Origin: an uncultured Rhodothermaceae bacterium
GTDB lineage: Bacteria; Bacteroidota; Rhodothermia; Rhodothermales; Salinibacteraceae
Direction: 5' to 3'
NCBI GenBank assembly: GCA_913056335.1
Contig: CAJXLX010000024.1
Span: 1-34,790 of the forward strand
DNA length: 34,790 nucleotides
Each line of letters starts with the position of its first letter. Positions within the stretch are counted from its first letter, which is position 1. The translations under genes were made by a program, and so were the position numbers. Shown here piece after piece: positions 1-8,147 of the stretch. Below the pieces are notes generated by a model. That model ran no database searches. It worked only from the letters and a program-made list of their open reading frames with translations, and was not told the origin of the DNA.

Positions 1-249
1 GCTTGATGTTTGGTACTGGTTGGGCAGGGTGTAGGTGTACGCACCAGCTGCTGCCATCACCAGAACGAACACCCCCAGGATAATCCATTTGTGGGCCCAG
101 AGCAGCCCGGCCATTTCGCGTAGCTGCGACACCCCGTTACCCTCGGGGTGGTACACATCGTCGTACAACTGGCCCTGGGCAGGCCATGGCGTGGGCGCCG
201 CGTCGTGGCGTCCGTTTTGTCCGTTTGGGGGCAGCGAAGGAGAGGCCAT
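1..249 (-). CDS. Wzz/Wzc-type polysaccharide chain-length determinant (N-terminus only)
   Basis: This is the first 83 codons of a gene that continues beyond the left edge. The ATG is the complement of 247-249 and no stop occurs before base 1. Residues 1-45 are polar and proline-rich. Then comes a short amphipathic stretch (QLREMAGLLWAHKW) and one membrane segment at about residues 54-73, followed by YTYTLPNQYQTSS. A cytoplasmic tail, an LLW..KW..ILG membrane helix and a P.QY..S turn into the periplasm is the characteristic start of Wzz-domain proteins, either chain-length regulators or Wzc-type tyrosine kinases. The C-terminus is not visible, so the two cannot be told apart. The gene upstream on the same strand encodes an SLBB export protein, the usual partner. 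Such proteins sit in the inner membrane and control export and length of capsule or exopolysaccharide. The family call is fairly sure, the subtype is not. Confidence 0.75.
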   Translation of the reverse strand, partial: MASPSLPPNGQNGRHDAAPTPWPAQGQLYDDVYHPEGNGVSQLREMAGLLWAHKWIILGVFVLVMAAAGAYTYTLPNQYQTSS

Positions 250-382
250 AAGAAACTGTCAGGCTTCTGCATGAGCGTCAAACCGGTACGCTTGCACGCT
301 CTGTAAGCGTAGAAAGCAAAAGAGACCAATAGCACGCACACCCGTGCTTGAGTACCGTTGCCTCTTCGCCTACATAAGTAAT

Positions 383-916
383 TTAATTTCTGTCAAATAT
401 GCGCAGCCCAAGCAGCGTAAGACTGGCCAAACTGCTCACAATACCCAGCACATCCCGGAACCGGAAGGGCGTGCGTGCACGCTCTAACTCCACAACCAGG
501 ATGTCGTCGTCTTGTAGTGCCGGATACTCCGGGTTTTGCACTAAGTGCTCTAATGGCTCCTCGTACACAATGGTGCGGTCCCCATCCTCGCCCGTGCGGT
601 ACAGCGTAATGCGAATATCGTCGGGGTCTTGGCCGCGCTGGCGTGTATCAATCGGTGCTCCACCCGCCATAGTCAGGAGCTTGTCGAGCTGCGTATCTGT
701 GGGCACTTCGTAGATCCCGGTGTTTCCAATCGTACCCCAGACTGATACCTGCACGGTAGCGTCGCCCGGACGTGCGTAAAAGTAGTACGCTACGCTGGCT
801 TCGGTATCTGCCAGTCGGTCTAAGCTCTGCGCAGTCGTGGGGCTGTTACCCAATACACAAAATGCACACCAGACAACAATCCAACAAACAGCCCCCCGAG
901 TAGAGCGCGTAGCCAT
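383..916 (-). CDS. SLBB-domain polysaccharide export protein (Wza-like, short)
   Basis: A 177-residue protein from the ATG at 914-916. An in-frame TTG at 938-940 would add eight residues, but the ATG places the signal peptide directly at the N-terminus. Residues 1-29 form a signal peptide (hydrophobic CWIVVWCAFCVLG, then TTA before Gln30). About residues 55-95 hold an SLBB fold, with VSVWGTIGNTGIYEVP followed by LDKLLTMAGGAP, the pattern that follows the export domain in Wza-type proteins. Near residues 150-172 a hydrophobic segment (VLGIVSSLASLTLLGL) ends the protein. No lipobox cysteine follows the signal peptide, and the protein is much shorter than Wza, so it is probably an accessory periplasmic or membrane-anchored SLBB protein rather than the outer-membrane channel itself. 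It lies upstream of the Wzz/Wzc-like gene on the same strand, 133 bases away, and the two are probably co-transcribed. Confidence 0.75.
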   Translation of the reverse strand: MATRSTRGAVCWIVVWCAFCVLGNSPTTAQSLDRLADTEASVAYYFYARPGDATVQVSVWGTIGNTGIYEVPTDTQLDKLLTMAGGAPIDTRQRGQDPDDIRITLYRTGEDGDRTIVYEEPLEHLVQNPEYPALQDDDILVVELERARTPFRFRDVLGIVSSLASLTLLGLRIFDRN

Positions 917-1129
917 TAAGCGATTGGAATCAGCAGACAATGCACCGAGAGGATAAGTACAGATACGTTGCGGACGCGTTCGTTACAGAGCGGGGTAGGT
1001 AACGTTCCACGCCTGGAGGGTGCTGTAGCGTGCAATTGAACACTGGTATGGAACGGATACAACGCTGTGATCCGTACGCATGCACCTCACTAACACGGCG
1101 CTTTCATCCGATCTTAGCCCCCCACTTGT

Positions 1130-2335
1130 ATGGACATGTTTCCTGCTGCGGCGTTTCCCTCTACTCAGTCTGAGTGTCGCTACGTTGCGGGCCTCATGAG
1201 TGGCACGTCATTCGACGGCGTGGATGCCGTTCTTGTCAAACTCACGGGAGCGCGAGACACGATCCAGCTCAACGTAAAAGCCGCCTACCACACTTCGTAC
1301 AGCGACGACCTGCACCGCAGGCTGCACGCCCTAAGCCGTAGCGGGCGCGCGCCAATCGACCATCTGGCGGCGCTGCATGGCCACTTGGCCGACTGCTACG
1401 CCGATGCCGTCACTGCACTGATGAACCAAGCTGCTCGCCCGCTTTCGAGCATAGACCTTGTAGGCGTGCATGGGCAGACGATCGCGCACGTCCCGGCCTC
1501 GCTTGCCGATGGGCCACCCGGACGCGGTACGCTGCAGTTGGGCGCCCCGGGCGCGCTGGCTTCCGCGTTGAATTGCCCCGTGGTGGGCGACTTTCGGCCC
1601 GCCGACATGGCGCTTCATGGCCAGGGCGCACCTATTATTCCGTACTTTGACTATGCCGTTCTGGGGGATGCGCAGGAAACACGCCTCATGCTGAACCTGG
1701 GTGGCATTGCCAACGTGACCGTTGTGCCCGCAGGTGCTTCTCGCGCCGATGTGCGCGCCTTCGATACCGGACCGGCCAACATGGTGCTCGACGCCCTCAC
1801 TGAACTGCTTTTCGATGAACCCTACGACGCCGACGGGGCCTACGCTAAGGCCGGTACGCCCTACGCCGATGTGGTGGCTACACTCATCCGCGAAGACTTC
1901 TTTCAGCAGCCTCCGCCGCGCTCTACTGGGCGGGGGCAGTTCGGAACCGACTATGCGCAACGCGTGTGGGCACAGGTCCGTAGACACGACGGCAGCCGCC
2001 ACGATGCACTGGCCACCGCGGTACTGCTTACGGCATCATCGGTGTATCAGGCGTATGCCCAATTCATCCGCCCCAATGCGCCCGCCGACCGCATGCTTGT
2101 AAGCGGGGGCGGTGTGCACAACAGTACGCTCATGCAGGCACTACGCAACGCGTTTGCGCCGATTTCTGTCGCCTCAACGGCTGACGTAGGCATCGACCCG
2201 GATATGAAAGAGGCCATTGGGATGGCGGTGCTTGCTCATGAGTGGACGCATGGCACGGCTACGGCGCTCCCTTCGGTAACGGGCGCAACCCGTGCGGCCC
2301 GCCTGGGGGCGCTGCATCTACCGCCTGCCTCATGA
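1130..2335 (+). CDS. anmK: anhydro-N-acetylmuramic acid kinase
   Basis: A 401-residue protein. AnmK uses ATP and water to cleave the 1,6-anhydro ring of anhydro-MurNAc and phosphorylate it to MurNAc-6-phosphate, a cytoplasmic step of peptidoglycan recycling. The nucleotide-binding signature GLMSGTSFDGVD is at residues 21-32. It is followed by GVHGQTIAH, then GDFRPADMALHGQGAPIIPYFDY with the Asp-containing active-site strand, then LNLGGIANVT and AFDTGPANMVLD, and near the C-terminus SGGGVHN, all in family order. The length is that of a typical AnmK plus a short N-terminal lead. The ATG at 1130 is preceded by a pyrimidine-rich stretch without a clear ribosome binding site; a second ATG two codons downstream is equally possible. 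It faces away from the SLBB gene across about 210 bases that must hold both promoters. A TesB thioesterase follows in the same direction after 74 bases. Confidence 0.95.
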   Translation: MDMFPAAAFPSTQSECRYVAGLMSGTSFDGVDAVLVKLTGARDTIQLNVKAAYHTSYSDDLHRRLHALSRSGRAPIDHLAALHGHLADCYADAVTALMNQAARPLSSIDLVGVHGQTIAHVPASLADGPPGRGTLQLGAPGALASALNCPVVGDFRPADMALHGQGAPIIPYFDYAVLGDAQETRLMLNLGGIANVTVVPAGASRADVRAFDTGPANMVLDALTELLFDEPYDADGAYAKAGTPYADVVATLIREDFFQQPPPRSTGRGQFGTDYAQRVWAQVRRHDGSRHDALATAVLLTASSVYQAYAQFIRPNAPADRMLVSGGGVHNSTLMQALRNAFAPISVASTADVGIDPDMKEAIGMAVLAHEWTHGTATALPSVTGATRAARLGALHLPPAS

Positions 2336-2409
2336 GTCCGAACCCTGATTCTGATATAGCACCAATGCGCTGGTTCCTCCTTTCTTCTTGGTTTTTCTTC
2401 GGATTGTAG

Positions 2410-3279
2410 ATGGCTTACACACTCAACAACCTGCGCACGCTGCTTGACCTGGAGCGCATTGAAGATACGATTTTTCGAGGTACCAATTACGACATTGGGT
2501 CCGGCAGCGTGTTTGGCGGACAGGCGCTGGCGCAGTCGCTTGTGGCGGCGCAGCGCACGCTCGACGATCCCAACCGGGTGGCGCACTCTATGCATGGCTA
2601 CTTTATCCTGCCAGGGGATGTGGAGGCGCCGATCGTGTACGAGGTTGACCGCCTGCGCGACGGGTCGTCGTTTACTACGCGGCGCATCATCGCAATTCAG
2701 CACGGGCGTGCCATTTTCAACATGGCGGCCTCGTTTCAAAAGCAGGAAACCGGCCTTTCGCATCAGACGGCGATGCCCGATGTGCCGCCGCCCGACACCT
2801 TGCAATCGGACATGGAGTTGCTACGCCAGATCGAAGGGCGCATCCCGCCGCGACTGCGTGCGCTCTACACCGAAGAGCGCCCGGTAGAAGTGCGGCGCGT
2901 GAATCCGGTCAATCCGTTTGCACCCGAACCGGCAGCCCCCACCAATCCGATGTGGCTCCGAGCGCGCGGCACGCTGCCCCACGAGCCCCTGCTGCATCAG
3001 GCCGTGTTCGCCTACATGTCCGACTACGGGCTGCTGGGCACCGCGCTGCGTCCGCACGGACGGTCGTTTCTGGATCCAGATGTGCAACTCGCCTCGCTCG
3101 ATCACGCTATGTGGTTTCATCGCCCGTTTTCGGTGAACGAGTGGCTGCTGTACACCGCCGAGAGCCCGGCTGCGCATGGGGCGCGCGGGTTCGTGCGCGG
3201 TCAACTATTCACGCAGGGCGGTACGCTCGTTGCGTCAGTCACACAGGAAGGGCTGATGCGCCTGCACGATGACGACTGA
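2410..3279 (+). CDS. tesB: acyl-CoA thioesterase II
   Basis: A 289-residue double hot-dog thioesterase, matching TesB in length. It hydrolyses acyl-CoA to free fatty acid and CoA in the cytoplasm. Family markers in order are an N-terminal FRG...G.VFGGQALAQSL (about residues 19-45), the HSMHGYFILPGD strand, RDGSSFTTRRI and IFNMAASFQ in the first domain. In the second domain come SLDHAMWFHRPF, with the expected catalytic Asp at 231, WLLYTAESP, with the expected Thr, and GTLVASVTQEGLMR, with the expected Gln at 279. The three positions match the Asp/Thr/Gln network described for Escherichia coli TesB. It follows anmK by 74 bases and may be read with it. It ends only 17 bases before the convergent phoU stop, with no hairpin between them, so transcripts from the two sides probably overlap. 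Physiological substrate is unknown. Confidence 0.93.
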   Translation: MAYTLNNLRTLLDLERIEDTIFRGTNYDIGSGSVFGGQALAQSLVAAQRTLDDPNRVAHSMHGYFILPGDVEAPIVYEVDRLRDGSSFTTRRIIAIQHGRAIFNMAASFQKQETGLSHQTAMPDVPPPDTLQSDMELLRQIEGRIPPRLRALYTEERPVEVRRVNPVNPFAPEPAAPTNPMWLRARGTLPHEPLLHQAVFAYMSDYGLLGTALRPHGRSFLDPDVQLASLDHAMWFHRPFSVNEWLLYTAESPAAHGARGFVRGQLFTQGGTLVASVTQEGLMRLHDDD

Positions 3280-3296
3280 CCGGCGGCCCTAACCGG

Positions 3297-3995
3297 CTAC
3301 GACGGACGATCAGCGTCGGAGAGGCGTTGGTGACGAATGTCGGTGCCTTCCACCAGAAAAACGATGCCCTGTGCAATGTTCTTGGCGTGATCAGAGATGC
3401 GCTCGATGGCTTTGCTGGCGGTAATGAGATACGACAGCGCTTCGGTCGCTTCGGGCTTCTGCTGCATCTGTGCAATGAGCGCAGACAGGTTTTCAGCATG
3501 CAGGCGGTTCACCTGCTGATCGCGGGCAATGACCGTGCGCGCCTTCACGCGGTCTCGGTTGATGAAGGCCTCCTCGGCCCCGCGCAGCATATCACGGGCA
3601 ATGTCGGCCATGCGGGGAACGGACGTGGCGGCCAGCATATCCGGAAAGTCGGCCAGCGGCGCCGTATAGCGGGCCAGGTTGCGACAGTGATCACCAATGC
3701 GCTCAAAGTCGGTGTTAATCTTCACCGCCATGATGAGCATGCGCAGATCCGCGGCTACCGGCGTGTGTAGCGCCAGGATACGCTCGCAGTGGCGGTCGAT
3801 GGTTAGCTCCAAGGCATCGACCTCGCTGTCGCGGGCAGCTACGGCCTCGCCTGCTTCGACATCGCCCTGAATGAGTGCGTTCATGGCGTGGGCCAGCTGC
3901 TCATCGACCAGGGTGGCCATGGAGACGAGATAGCGGCGCAGCGTGTGGAGCTCGCTATCGAGCTGCGACCGGGGTTCGTTTGCAGAAGAAGACAT
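3297..3995 (-). CDS. phoU: phosphate transport regulator PhoU
   Basis: A 232-residue, all-helical PhoU. It links the state of the Pst transporter to the Pho two-component system and restrains phosphate uptake. The N-terminal half has LHTLRRYLVSMATLVDEQL and the metal-binding type motif region MIMAVKINTDFERIGDHCRNLA. The C-terminal half repeats it as YLITASKAIERISDHAKNIAQGIVFLVEG. These paired E/DR..DH..N.A motifs define the two PhoU repeats, and the length is normal. The ATG is the complement of 3993-3995; the upstream bases show no Shine-Dalgarno sequence. It is the last gene of the pst cluster, 49 bases downstream of pstB, which is the standard pst order. No terminator is visible after it, and the convergent tesB stop is 17 bases away. 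Confidence 0.95.
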   Translation of the reverse strand: MSSSANEPRSQLDSELHTLRRYLVSMATLVDEQLAHAMNALIQGDVEAGEAVAARDSEVDALELTIDRHCERILALHTPVAADLRMLIMAVKINTDFERIGDHCRNLARYTAPLADFPDMLAATSVPRMADIARDMLRGAEEAFINRDRVKARTVIARDQQVNRLHAENLSALIAQMQQKPEATEALSYLITASKAIERISDHAKNIAQGIVFLVEGTDIRHQRLSDADRPS

Positions 3996-4044
3996 AGGAG
4001 CGTAAGCGCATCAGAAGGCTGCGAAGCCCGCCGCGCACGAGGCA

Positions 4045-4941
4045 TCATCCAAATCGGCCCGTAACGTAGGCCTCGGTGCGCTCTTGTTGCGGACGGGTAA
4101 AGACTTGCTCGGTGGCGCCCATTTCGATCAGGCGTCCCATATACAGGAAGACGGTTTCGTCGCTCACGCGCGAGGCTTGCTGCATGCTGTGCGTTACGAC
4201 GACAATGGTGTACTCAGAGCGCAACTCGCTAATGGTATCCTCGAACTTGCCTGTAGCCACGGGATCGAGCGCACTGGTAGGCTCATCCATCAGCAGGATG
4301 TCGGGCTCTACCGCCAGCGCACGGGCAATACACAGGCGTTGCTGCTGGCCGCCACTCAGGTTGTAGGCGCTGCCGTGCAGGTTGTCCTTCACCTCATCCC
4401 AGAGCGCGGCTTGGCGCAGGCACCGCTCTACAAGCGCGTCTTCGTTGCCGGTGTATCCATTAATACGCGCACCCCATATCACATTTTTGTAGATCGTCTT
4501 CGGGAAGGGGTTGGGCTTCTGAAACACCATGCCAATGTGCCGCCGCACCGCGACGGGGTCGGCCTGATAGATGTTCTGCCCATTGACATGAACGCTGCCT
4601 TCGAGCGTGGTGTTAGGGATCAGCTCGTTCATCCGGTTAAAGCAGCGGATGAGCGTGCTCTTGCCACATCCCGAGGGGCCAATGAGCGCGGTCACCCGGT
4701 TGGCCTTCACATTCATCGTAATGTCTTGCAGCGCGTGGGTGTCGTCGCCATACCAGAAATTGAGGTTCGACACCGCGATCTTTGTTTCCGCTTTGCTTTC
4801 TGATGCGGCGTTGCCATCATGGCCGGTGGCAGCCGTAGTTGTATCCTCCTGCCGCGCATCTTCTGCTGTAGAGTTGGTGGAGGGGGCGGTGTCGGTCTGC
4901 GTGGACGAGGGGCCGACGTTCGATGGGTCTACAGAAGCCAT
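4045..4941 (-). CDS. pstB: phosphate ABC transporter ATP-binding protein PstB
   Basis: A 298-residue ATPase that powers high-affinity phosphate import with PstA and PstC. Walker A is GPSGCGKST (residues 88-96), the ABC signature is [15 protein letters not shown], and Walker B is [13 protein letters not shown]. PstB hallmarks such as [23 protein letters not shown]-like [19 protein letters not shown] and [15 protein letters not shown] are present. The protein is about 45 residues longer than typical PstB because of a Ser/Thr/Asp/Glu-rich N-terminal extension (residues 1-52) of low complexity, fitting a halophile. An internal start before SNLNFWYG would need a non-ATG codon, so the ATG at 4939-4941 is kept. 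It lies 51 bases after pstA and 49 before phoU. TTGTAC occurs just upstream (complement of 4958-4963). Confidence 0.95.
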   Translation of the reverse strand: MASVDPSNVGPSSTQTDTAPSTNSTAEDARQEDTTTAATGHDGNAASESKAETKIAVSNLNFWYGDDTHALQDITMNVKANRVTALIGPSGCGKSTLIRCFNRMNELIPNTTLEGSVHVNGQNIYQADPVAVRRHIGMVFQKPNPFPKTIYKNVIWGARINGYTGNEDALVERCLRQAALWDEVKDNLHGSAYNLSGGQQQRLCIARALAVEPDILLMDEPTSALDPVATGKFEDTISELRSEYTIVVVTHSMQQASRVSDETVFLYMGRLIEMGATEQVFTRPQQERTEAYVTGRFG

Positions 4942-4992
4942 AAGGTTGAAAAACGCTGTACAAAAGGATGCAGAAGAGAACTGCCGCCTGTG

Positions 4993-5871
4993 CTATCCGG
5001 TCAGTTGATCTTCAAAGTAATTGCGGAGCAAGATGGCTGACAGGTTCATCAGTAGCAGGAAGGCCATTAGCACAATGATTGCTGCTGCAGCCAACTCTTG
5101 AAACGACGCTCCCGGCTCTTCGGTCCACTGGAAGACGAGCATAGGCAGCGCAGTGAAGTCGTCGAGCAGATGCGCAGGTGTAAAGTTGATCGCCAGCGAT
5201 GCACCAACGAGCACCAGCGGGGCAGTTTCGCCTACTGCACGGCTCAGCGACAGAATCACACCGGTCATAATGCCAGGCAGCGCCATCGGAATCAGGTGGT
5301 GCCAGATGACCTGCGACCGCGTGGCGCCCAGGGCAAACGCACTTTCGCGCACGCCTTGCGGAATGGAGCGCAGCGCTTCTTGGGCGCTAATCACCACGAT
5401 GGGCAGCACCAGAAGCGAGAGCGTGAGTCCGGCAGCCAGCAGGCTGCTCCCCATATCAAACAGGTACACAAAGACGCCGAGCCCCAGAATCCCGTAGACG
5501 ACCGAGGGCACGCCAGCCAGATTGGTAATGTTAAGCTGGATCATCCGCTTCAGCCCGCCCTCATCGGCATACTCTTCCAGATATAGCGCCGTGCCTACAC
5601 CCAGCGGCACCGTTGTAGCTGCGACAACGAGCATCAGATAGAGGGATCCAACAATAGCAGGCCAGATCCCCGACGTTTCGGGGCGTGCGGTCGGATAGCC
5701 CGTTAAAAACTGCTTGCTGAGCCAGCCCGAGCCGGTTGTCACCACGTCTACAATGAGCGTAGCAAGAACCAGGAGCCCCAGCATGGTGGCTGCAAACAGC
5801 AGTCCAGCAATGAGCGTGCCGTAGCGGCGGCGCTTATCAAGCTGTGGATGGAATGCGCTATGATCGTTCAT
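4993..5871 (-). CDS. pstA: phosphate ABC transporter permease PstA
   Basis: A 292-residue inner-membrane permease forming the phosphate channel with PstC. A first hydrophobic helix (about residues 18-45) is followed by a periplasmic stretch ending FLTGYPTARPETSGIWPAIVGSLYLM. The binding-protein-dependent transport domain comes next, with several membrane helices. The EAA-type loop that contacts PstB is seen as RESAFALGATRSQVIWHHLIPMALPGIMTGVILSLSRAVGETAPLV, typical of PstA. The length is normal. The start ATG overlaps the pstC stop by one base (TGATG, complement of 5869-5873), so the two permeases are translationally coupled. This gene carries the ETAPL sequence that separates PstA from PstC. 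Confidence 0.95.
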   Translation of the reverse strand: MNDHSAFHPQLDKRRRYGTLIAGLLFAATMLGLLVLATLIVDVVTTGSGWLSKQFLTGYPTARPETSGIWPAIVGSLYLMLVVAATTVPLGVGTALYLEEYADEGGLKRMIQLNITNLAGVPSVVYGILGLGVFVYLFDMGSSLLAAGLTLSLLVLPIVVISAQEALRSIPQGVRESAFALGATRSQVIWHHLIPMALPGIMTGVILSLSRAVGETAPLVLVGASLAINFTPAHLLDDFTALPMLVFQWTEEPGASFQELAAAAIIVLMAFLLLMNLSAILLRNYFEDQLTG

Positions 5872-6836
5872 CAGTAGTTTTCGCGATACCGTCGGATAAT
5901 CCAGTTTGCTGCCAGGTTCATCCCCAGCGTAATCAGATACAGCAGCAGTCCTACCGCAAAGAGGCTCTGGTAGCTTACCGTGCCCTGATCAATGTCGCCC
6001 TTGGCCACCTGTACAATGAAGCCCGTCATGGTTTGGATGGATTCGAGCGGGTTGGCCGTCAGCGTAGCCGTAGCGCCCGCAGCGATAGCCACGATCATGG
6101 TTTCGCCGATAGCGCGGCTCAGTGCCAGAATAAAACTGGCGATGATGCCACTAAGCGCGGCGGGCACAATGACGCGTAGCACCACTTCAAACTTAGTTGC
6201 GCCCAGCGCATAGGCCCCGGCCGCCAGCGACTTAGGCACGGCCTGAATGGCATCTTCGCTGACTGAGGCCACCATCGGAATAATCATGATGCCTACCACG
6301 AGCCCGGCGCTTAGTGCGTTCAAAGGTGGGAGCGTTGAGTCGAAGCCTTGAATGATAACCCCCGACACAAACGTAAGCGCAAAGAAGCCGTACACGACTG
6401 TGGGTACGCCTGCAAGCACCTCCAGCGCCGGTTTAAGCCAGCGCCGAGCGCCAGGCGAAGCGTACTCCGAGATGTAGATGGCACTGGCCAGGCCAATGGG
6501 CATAGCCACCGCTGCCGCAATACCCGTAATGAGCAGCGTCCCCGACACCAGCGGCAGCACACCGAACGACGGGTCGGCTCCGGCGAACTCCCAGTCGGTG
6601 CCCGTCAGGAAGTCAATCACCGATACCTGCGAAAAAAAGCCGATCGACTCGTAGAGCAGAATGCCTACAATGCCCAGCGTTGTCAGAATAGTGAGCACGG
6701 CGCAGAGCCCAAGCCCATACTTCACGAGCTGCTCGCGTGGGCTTCGGTATAGGTTCGCCGACAGATCCATTGAGGCGTCAGACGCATCAGAGGACGGCTG
6801 CGACATGGTGGCCGATGGGGGAGACGATGTAGGCAT
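5871..6836 (-). CDS. pstC: phosphate ABC transporter permease PstC
   Basis: A 321-residue inner-membrane permease, partner of PstA. After about 35 polar residues the first membrane helix is LGLCAVLTILTTLGIVGILL, followed by FFSQVSVIDFLTGTDWEF and FGVLPLVSGTLLITGIA, the usual PstC periplasmic segment. The EAA-type loop reads AGAYALGATKFEVVLRVIVPAALSGIIASFILALSRAIGETMIV, where IGETM marks PstC. The ATG is the complement of 6834-6836. A GC-rich hairpin lies between pstS and this gene (see 6876-6904), and the stop overlaps the pstA start by one base. The polar N-terminus is slightly longer than in many PstC proteins. Confidence 0.95.
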   Translation of the reverse strand: MPTSSPPSATMSQPSSDASDASMDLSANLYRSPREQLVKYGLGLCAVLTILTTLGIVGILLYESIGFFSQVSVIDFLTGTDWEFAGADPSFGVLPLVSGTLLITGIAAAVAMPIGLASAIYISEYASPGARRWLKPALEVLAGVPTVVYGFFALTFVSGVIIQGFDSTLPPLNALSAGLVVGIMIIPMVASVSEDAIQAVPKSLAAGAYALGATKFEVVLRVIVPAALSGIIASFILALSRAIGETMIVAIAAGATATLTANPLESIQTMTGFIVQVAKGDIDQGTVSYQSLFAVGLLLYLITLGMNLAANWIIRRYRENY

Positions 6837-6875
6837 GGGGCCGGGGTGAAGACGCTTCGTGCGTAGAACAGAATA

Positions 6876-6904
6876 GCGCGAGACCGCCCGCTGCAGCCTC
6901 GCGC
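6876..6904 (-). terminator. hairpin between pstS and pstC (attenuator or mRNA-stabilising stem)
   Basis: GCGCGAG at 6876-6882 pairs perfectly with CTCGCGC at 6898-6904 across a 15-base loop, inside the 95-base gap between pstS and pstC. A second small stem, GAGCA at 6916-6920 with TGCTC at 6925-6929, lies almost directly after the pstS stop. Neither is followed by a run of T on the minus strand. Intergenic stems after binding-protein genes often lower expression of the permease genes relative to the binding protein; applying that here is inference. Confidence 0.45.
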
Positions 6905-6931
6905 CTCAACGTGTAGAGCATAGCTGCTCGG

Positions 6932-8014
6932 CTACGAGCCTACGTTGGTGGTATCGGGGGCCGTCGTGGTCGAGTCAGAGGGCGCTGGGGCATCGTTTGT
7001 GTTCATGCGATCGAGCAGGTCGCCAATGCGCACGCCAATGGTGGGGCCGCTGCCTTCAAACATGCTACCCGTTGTGCGATTCTCAAAGCGTTGCATCACG
7101 GTATCGTAGACCGCTGCCTCAAACGGAATGTACTCGGCTTGTCGCACAAACCGCTGCGCGTTGGCAATGTAGTGGCGTACGAACGAGACAACTTCGGGGT
7201 TGTCCTGCATGCTGGCCACGTTCACGTAGATAAACTCGGGACGGGCGAGCGGCTGGTAGGTGCCGTTGGCTACCGTTTCTTGGGTAGGCTCTACGCATCC
7301 TTCCCCCTGCTCGTTGTCAACGGCAATGAGGCGCAGGTTATCGCTGTTGTTTTCGTAGTACGACAATCCGAAGAACGCCATGCCGCGTTGATCGCGCGAT
7401 ACGCCCTGCACGGTAGCGTTGTCGGTACCACTGGCGTTGTAGTTGTCGCGAATGTTGCCACGCTCGCCATTGATGGCCTCGGTAAAGTAGTCGTACGTGC
7501 CGCTGGCCGATGAGCGTCCGTACAGGCGAATCTCCTTATCCGGAAAGCCTTCGCGGATGTCGCTCCACTGCGCTACCGGGCTTTCGTCTCTCCAGATCGC
7601 GTTTAGCTCGCTCACCGTAAGGCACGACACAAAATCGTTGGTGGGATGCGTCGTGATGGAAATCCCATCGTATCCAATCGGCAGCTCAATGAACTCGATG
7701 CCGGCCTCCTCGGCGCGGCGGAGCTCGTCTTCACGAATCGGACGCGAAGCGCCGGTCACGTCGGTTTCGCCGCGAAAGAAGCGCTGAAAGCCTGCGGAGG
7801 TGCCGCTGTTGCCCGCCACCACACGCGCATCTGGATTCTCCTGCTGGTAATCCGTTACCGCAGCCCGCGAAATAGGAAATACCGTACTCGATCCGTCAAC
7901 GCGTACGGTTTGCACCGTGTCGCCGCCGCATCCAGTAAACAACACCAATCCAGCCAGGAGCGCCACACTACAGAGTGCCGCAGGCCAGCCTGTTAAACGA
8001 GGTAGACGATTCAT
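6932..8014 (-). CDS. pstS: phosphate-binding lipoprotein PstS
   Basis: A 360-residue periplasmic phosphate-binding protein that delivers phosphate to PstC/PstA. An open frame extends to 8107, but the ATG at 8012-8014 sits directly before a lipoprotein signal peptide whose lipobox ends FTGC with Cys29, followed by GGD, so this start is chosen. The phosphate-binding signatures are VRVDGSSTVFPIS, then GNSGTSAGFQRFFRGETDVTGASRPI, and LYGRSSASGTYDYF near the middle, all as in the PstS family. The C-terminus (about the last 20 residues) is a Thr/Asp/Ser/Pro-rich low-complexity tail. The gene follows the phoB-like regulator by 133 bases, which may contain its own promoter; a GTACAA lies at 8067-8072. 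I could not recognise a clear Pho box. Confidence 0.94.
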   Translation of the reverse strand: MNRLPRLTGWPAALCSVALLAGLVLFTGCGGDTVQTVRVDGSSTVFPISRAAVTDYQQENPDARVVAGNSGTSAGFQRFFRGETDVTGASRPIREDELRRAEEAGIEFIELPIGYDGISITTHPTNDFVSCLTVSELNAIWRDESPVAQWSDIREGFPDKEIRLYGRSSASGTYDYFTEAINGERGNIRDNYNASGTDNATVQGVSRDQRGMAFFGLSYYENNSDNLRLIAVDNEQGEGCVEPTQETVANGTYQPLARPEFIYVNVASMQDNPEVVSFVRHYIANAQRFVRQAEYIPFEAAVYDTVMQRFENRTTGSMFEGSGPTIGVRIGDLLDRMNTNDAPAPSDSTTTAPDTTNVGS

Positions 8015-8147
8015 GCAGTTGCAAAGCGTTAGTGAGCGAGTGCTGTCGAGAAGGCTACTTGTTGTCGTACAAAGCAGAGTGCGCCCCGTGCGCCGTGCAC
8101 ACCCCAAAGCGAAGCGATGCCCGAATGCGAGCTATTTTAGTTGGGGG

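Noticed and set aside
1331-2002. A 223-codon frame on the minus strand inside anmK
   Set aside because: It is antisense to conserved AnmK motifs and has the composition of a shadow frame.
3280-3296. Shared terminator between convergent tesB and phoU
   Set aside because: Only 17 bases separate the stops and they contain no stem with a T run.
8015-8147. A Pho box upstream of pstS
   Set aside because: I looked for CTGTCA-type direct repeats with 11-base spacing and did not find a convincing pair. A regulator site is likely but cannot be named.
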